Source: JBQCEE01 sp051960575 (GTDB lineage: Bacteria > Actinomycetota > Actinomycetes > Mycobacteriales > Jatrophihabitantaceae). Taken from it: 8,656 bases of DNA. The stretch is taken from NCBI RefSeq assembly GCF_051960575.1, contig NZ_JBQCEE010000014.1, positions 1-8,656 of the forward strand. The letters run 5' to 3'. Positions 5,398-8,656 of this stretch are shown here, piece by piece. Position numbers and translations under genes: made by a program. Under the pieces are notes generated by a model, which was not told the DNA's origin, ran no database searches, and saw only the letters and a program-made list of their open reading frames with translations. The first letter of the stretch is position 1; every line of letters starts with the position of its first letter.

Positions 5398-6528
5398 ATG
5401 ACCGCCCTGCCCCTCGTCTTCGACGCGCCCCGCCGCGGGCGTCCGCCGACCCATTTCGCCGACCTCGACCCGGCGGCACGTACGGCGGCGGTCGTCGAGC
5501 TGGGGCTGCCCGCCTTCCGCGCCGACCAGCTCGGGCGGCAGTACTACGCGCGGCATCAGAACGACCCGGCAGTGATGACCGACCTGCCCGCGTCGGTGCG
5601 CGATACCGTGGCCGCCGCGCTGTTCCCGGCGTTGGTCACCCCGGTGCGCACCCAGGAGGCCGACGGCGGGCTCACTCGCAAGACGCTGTGGCGGCTGCAC
5701 GACGGCGCGCTCGTCGAGAGCGTGCTCATGCGCTACCCGGCCCGCGAGGCCGGCACGGCCGACCGCATCACCGTCTGCATCTCGAGCCAGGCCGGCTGCG
5801 GCATGGCCTGCCCGTTCTGCGCCACCGGCCAGGGCGGGCTCACCCGCAACCTGTCGACCGCCGAGATCGTCGAGCAGGTCGTGGCCGCCGCCCGCGCCGC
5901 CGAGCGCGGCGACATCGGCGGCACACCCGGCCGGCTGTCCAACGTCGTGTTCATGGGCATGGGCGAGCCGTTGGCGAACTACCCGCGCGTGGTCGCGGCG
6001 CTGCACCGGCTCATCGACCCGGCACCGGCCGGTCTCGGCCTGTCGCGCCGCTCGATCACCGTGTCGACCGTCGGCCTGGTGCCTGCGATCGGGCGGCTGG
6101 CCGACGAGGACCTCGGCGTCACCCTCGCCGTCTCGCTGCACGCGCCGGACGACGAGCTGCGCGACACCCTCGTCCCGGTGAACACCCGCTGGAAGGTGGG
6201 GGAGGTGCTCGCGGCGGCCGATGCCTACGCCGCCCGAACCGGACGCCGCTACTCGATCGAGTACGCCATGATCCGCGACGTCAACGACCAGCCCGAGCGG
6301 GCCGACCTGCTCGGCACGCTGCTCGCCCCGCGGCTGGCCCACGTGAACCTCATCCCGCTGAACCCGACGCCCGGGTCGCCGTGGGACGCCTCGCCGAAGC
6401 GGGTCGAGCGCGAGTTCGTCCGCATCCTCGAGGCCCACGGCGTGCCCGTGACGGTCCGCGACACCCGCGGCAGCGACATCGACGGCGCCTGCGGCCAGCT
6501 CGCCGCGCTGCCCCAGTCCGTCCTGTAG
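5398..6528 (+). CDS. rlmN: 23S rRNA (adenine(2503)-C2)-methyltransferase RlmN
   Basis: RlmN is a cytoplasmic radical-SAM enzyme that methylates C2 of A2503 in 23S rRNA, and in characterised bacteria A37 of some tRNAs, by ping-pong chemistry. The 376-residue product has the N-terminal RNA-binding accessory domain (about 1-90), then TVCISSQAGCGMACPFCATG (125-144), in which Cys134, Cys138 and Cys141 form the CxxxCxxC iron-sulphur motif and Cys127 corresponds to Cys118 of the E. coli enzyme. VVFMGMGEPLANY (183-195) contains the GMGEP SAM loop. SLHAPDDELRDTLVPVN (246-262) and HVNLIPLNP (315-323) follow. The methyl-carrying cysteine is Cys365 in SDIDGACGQL. All catalytic residues are therefore present. 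It opens after an 82-base gap and ends in TAG 7 bases before the FUSC gene. In actinobacteria it commonly follows cdsA directly; here three genes lie between. Confidence 0.97.
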   Translation: MTALPLVFDAPRRGRPPTHFADLDPAARTAAVVELGLPAFRADQLGRQYYARHQNDPAVMTDLPASVRDTVAAALFPALVTPVRTQEADGGLTRKTLWRLHDGALVESVLMRYPAREAGTADRITVCISSQAGCGMACPFCATGQGGLTRNLSTAEIVEQVVAAARAAERGDIGGTPGRLSNVVFMGMGEPLANYPRVVAALHRLIDPAPAGLGLSRRSITVSTVGLVPAIGRLADEDLGVTLAVSLHAPDDELRDTLVPVNTRWKVGEVLAAADAYAARTGRRYSIEYAMIRDVNDQPERADLLGTLLAPRLAHVNLIPLNPTPGSPWDASPKRVEREFVRILEAHGVPVTVRDTRGSDIDGACGQLAALPQSVL

Positions 6529-6535
6529 GCCGGCG

Positions 6536-8656
6536 GTGGGCGCGTCGCTCGGCGGCCTCGGCGGCCTCGGCGGGTTGTTGCGCAGCGGGTTGCGATTCGA
6601 CCGCAGCCAGTCGAGCGCGCTCGTGGCGGCGCGGAACGCGATCGGCGTCGCGGCGCCGCTCGTCATCGCCGTCGTCAGCGGCAGCCCTGCGTCGGCCGGC
6701 CTGGCGTGCACCATCGGTGCGCTGCAGACCTCGTTCGCCGACCGGCCGGGGCCCTACCGGCTGCGGCTGGCGCGCATGCTCACCACCGCGGTCGCGGCCG
6801 CCGTCACGAGCGGGCTGGCCGTGCTGTGCTCGCGCAGCGACGTGGCGTCGGTGGCGCTGCTGGCCGCGCTGTCGTTCGTCGCGGGCGTGCTGCTCACCGG
6901 CGGCCCGAGTGCCACGCAGGTCGGCGTCGCCGGCACGGCTGCGGCGCTCATCCTCGGTCACTTCCCCGAGCCCGCGGCCAACGCGCTGCACGTCGGACTG
7001 CTGGTGCTGCTGGGCGGCGCGGGTGAGGCGGTGCTCGCGGTGCTGGCCTGGCCGCTCGGGCGGCACCGGCCCGAACGGGTCGCGCTCGCCCGCATGTTCC
7101 GCGAGCTCGCCGCGCTCGCCCGGGCGCCGCTCGGCACATCGGTCGGGCCGCCCAACGTCGCGGTGCTCACCGACGTGCGGCAGACGCTGTACGGGCTCGG
7201 CCACGACCACGGGCCGAGCGTCGAGGCCTACCGCGTGCTGCTCGACGAGGGCGAGCGCATCCGCCGCGAGCTGCTGGTGCTGGGCGCGAGCCTCGAACGG
7301 CTCGACGACGACGCCGCCCTGCGCGCCGCACTCACCGCGGCGGCGGGCGTGCTGGATGCCGTGGCCACCGCCCTCGACCGCGGGCGACCCGTCGACACGG
7401 CCGCGCTCGAGACCGCCCGTCCGGTCATCAAGGCCGCGGTGCGCGCGGGCGAGCAGGCCCCGGGCTACCGGGCCCGGTCGGCCGCCGGCCGGCTGCAGGC
7501 ACTCGGCGGCCAGCTGCGCGCCGTCGTCGAGACGACGGCCGTCGGCGCGAGCGAGGGGCGGCGGACCGAGGCGCGTGACTGGCGGGCGGCGGCGGCGCTC
7601 CGGGCGCCGTGGGCGACGCTGCGGGCGAACCTCGGCCCCGACTCGACCGTGGTGCGGCACGCCGTGCGGCTGGCCGTGCTCATGGCCGGCTCCGACGCCG
7701 TCATGCGCGCCACGGGCAGCGACCGCGGGTACTGGGTGCCGCTGACGGTGCTCGTCGTGCTGCGTCCGGACTTCGGCACGACGTTCCAGCGCTCGGTGCT
7801 GCGCGTCGGCGGCACGATCCTGGGGCTGCTGCTCGCCACCGCCCTCGTGCAGGTGGTGCCGCACACGGACTGGGACGAGATCGTGCTGATCGCCGTCTTC
7901 TGCTTCGGCCTGCGCTACGCCGGGGCCGTCAACATCGGTTACGTCGCGGTCGCCCTCTCGGGCCTGGTCGTCGTGCTGCTCGAGGTCGAGGGGATCGCCG
8001 CCCACACCACCGCGCTCGCGCGCGCCGGCGCCACCCTGCTCGGCGGTGCACTGGCGCTCGCCGCGGTGCTCGTGCGACCGAGCTGGGAACGGCAGTTCGT
8101 GCGGCTGCGCCTTGCCGACCTGATCGCCGCCTACCGCGACCACCTCGCCGCCGTCGCCGACCCGCAGACCGGCGAGGGGCGCCTGCAGCGCACCCGCACC
8201 GCGTCGCGGCTGGCCCGCACGAACGCGCAGGCCTCGCTCGACCGGGCGCGCGCCGAGCCGGTGCCCGCCGAGGCCGAGATCGAGCTCGCGGCCGGGGTGC
8301 TGGCCCACTCGCACCGCCTCATCCACGCCGTGCTGACCCTCGACGCGCTGCGGCCGGCGCTGGCGGAGGCGACGCCGCCCGAGCTGGCCGCGCTGCTGCA
8401 CGACGCCGGCGAACGGTTGACCGCGCTCGAGGCGACGCTGCGCGACGGCCGGCCGCTGCCCGGCTCGGCCGACCCGGGTGCGCTGCGCCGCTGCCAGCAG
8501 CGACTCGCCGACGCCGTGCTCGCCGACCCGTCGCTGACGAACGAGCAGAAGCTCGAGCGGCTCGGCGAGGACGGCGGCCTGGCCGCGGAGCAGCGAGAGA
8601 TCGACAACACCGAGTCCGAGCTGGCGCAGGCGACGGCCGATGAGGACAGGCTGCGC
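6536..8656 (+). CDS. FUSC-family (fusaric-acid-resistance-like) membrane protein, partial at 3' end
   Basis: The frame stays open from the GTG at 6536 to the last base of the window, giving 707 residues with no stop, so the C-terminus is missing. Two membrane modules are seen. The first (about 28-180) has hydrophobic helices and the motif FADRPGPYRLRLARM (67-81). A soluble helical stretch (about 185-370) follows. The second (about 375-515) contains RGYWVPLTVLVVLRPDFGTT with YW at 399-400 and the family motif RVGGTILG (423-430), then several more hydrophobic helices. A charged, mostly helical tail (516 onward) ends in Glu/Gln/Asp-rich sequence. Known members are aromatic-acid or fusaric-acid efflux proteins or YccS-like inner-membrane proteins; the substrate here is unknown. 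The GTG was chosen as it lies 7 bases after the rlmN stop, though no good Shine-Dalgarno is seen and the frame is open upstream. Starts at residues 14-15 (TTG) or 30 (GTG) are alternatives. Confidence 0.85.
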   Translation, partial: MGASLGGLGGLGGLLRSGLRFDRSQSSALVAARNAIGVAAPLVIAVVSGSPASAGLACTIGALQTSFADRPGPYRLRLARMLTTAVAAAVTSGLAVLCSRSDVASVALLAALSFVAGVLLTGGPSATQVGVAGTAAALILGHFPEPAANALHVGLLVLLGGAGEAVLAVLAWPLGRHRPERVALARMFRELAALARAPLGTSVGPPNVAVLTDVRQTLYGLGHDHGPSVEAYRVLLDEGERIRRELLVLGASLERLDDDAALRAALTAAAGVLDAVATALDRGRPVDTAALETARPVIKAAVRAGEQAPGYRARSAAGRLQALGGQLRAVVETTAVGASEGRRTEARDWRAAAALRAPWATLRANLGPDSTVVRHAVRLAVLMAGSDAVMRATGSDRGYWVPLTVLVVLRPDFGTTFQRSVLRVGGTILGLLLATALVQVVPHTDWDEIVLIAVFCFGLRYAGAVNIGYVAVALSGLVVVLLEVEGIAAHTTALARAGATLLGGALALAAVLVRPSWERQFVRLRLADLIAAYRDHLAAVADPQTGEGRLQRTRTASRLARTNAQASLDRARAEPVPAEAEIELAAGVLAHSHRLIHAVLTLDALRPALAEATPPELAALLHDAGERLTALEATLRDGRPLPGSADPGALRRCQQRLADAVLADPSLTNEQKLERLGEDGGLAAEQREIDNTESELAQATADEDRLR
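6551..6577 (+). repeat. Short 9-base tandem repeat in FUSC gene start
   Basis: GGCGGCCTC is present twice in a row (6551-6559, 6560-6568), followed by a degenerate third copy GGCGGGTTG (6569-6577). It encodes a Gly-Gly-Leu repeat at residues 6-14. It keeps frame, so slippage would only change the length of a flexible N-terminus. Confidence 0.6.

Noticed and set aside
3003..5399. A 798-codon open frame on the minus strand
   Set aside because: It runs antisense to the kinase, HPP-CBS and flavin-fold genes, all of which have clear family motifs. Its translation is Arg/Gly/His/Asp-rich low-complexity, typical of the antisense of high-GC genes.
5062..6714. A 550-codon minus-strand open frame across rlmN
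   Set aside because: It opposes rlmN, whose catalytic residues are all present, and has no recognisable domain.
5688..7745. A 685-codon plus-strand open frame through rlmN and the FUSC gene
   Set aside because: It is a shifted frame with Arg/Ser/Pro/Cys-rich translation; rlmN and the FUSC protein in the other frames carry the real motifs.
6350..8401. A 683-codon open frame on the minus strand
   Set aside because: It is antisense to the FUSC gene and end of rlmN; the translation is rich in Arg, Gln, Gly and His with no domain and follows from lack of A/T-rich stops in GC-rich DNA.
1..8656. CRISPR arrays, tRNA or rRNA genes, insertion sequences, phage genes, riboswitches
   Set aside because: No regularly spaced repeats, no tRNA cloverleaf, no transposase-like coding and no gap large enough for a riboswitch were seen on either strand.

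Overview
The window is a densely coding, very high-GC stretch whose third codon positions are almost all G or C. The order tsf-pyrH-frr-cdsA, followed a little later by rlmN, is the translation/cell-envelope cluster of Actinobacteria, and the EF-Ts, UMP kinase and RRF sequences have an actinobacterial look. A high-GC actinomycete is therefore the best guess; the genus cannot be fixed from the sequence. All nine genes lie on the + strand, no gap is longer than about 82 bases, and I saw no tRNA, rRNA, CRISPR array, insertion sequence or phage gene.

Region 1 (31-3079) is the conserved core: tsf (EF-Ts), a short gap with a possible promoter, then pyrH (UMP kinase), frr (ribosome recycling factor) and cdsA (CDP-diacylglycerol synthase). 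From pyrH onward the genes are tightly packed. The frr Shine-Dalgarno overlaps the pyrH stop codon, and cdsA starts on a TTG one base after the frr stop.

Region 2 (3079-5315) is less usual. Two genes are fused translationally to the end of cdsA by overlapping stop/start codons: a small uridine-kinase-like P-loop protein (TGATG junction) and an HPP-family membrane protein with a C-terminal CBS pair (GTGA junction). After a 48-base gap comes a separate gene for a pyridoxamine 5'-phosphate oxidase-fold protein, probably with its own near-leaderless promoter. These three genes separate cdsA from rlmN.

Region 3 (5316-8656) starts with an 82-base intergenic region holding a perfect palindrome, a small hairpin and a possible promoter. 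It is followed by rlmN (radical-SAM 23S rRNA A2503 methyltransferase) and, 7 bases later, a long FUSC-family membrane protein that runs off the right edge, at the position where I would have expected a dxr-type gene.

Functionally the core serves translation (EF-Ts, RRF, RlmN), pyrimidine nucleotide supply (PyrH makes UDP, leading to the CTP that CdsA consumes) and phospholipid synthesis. The inserted genes are plausible accessory transport or metabolite-handling functions of unknown substrate. I found no clear case for a wholly new system; the most interesting point is the translationally coupled cdsA / P-loop kinase / HPP-CBS arrangement.
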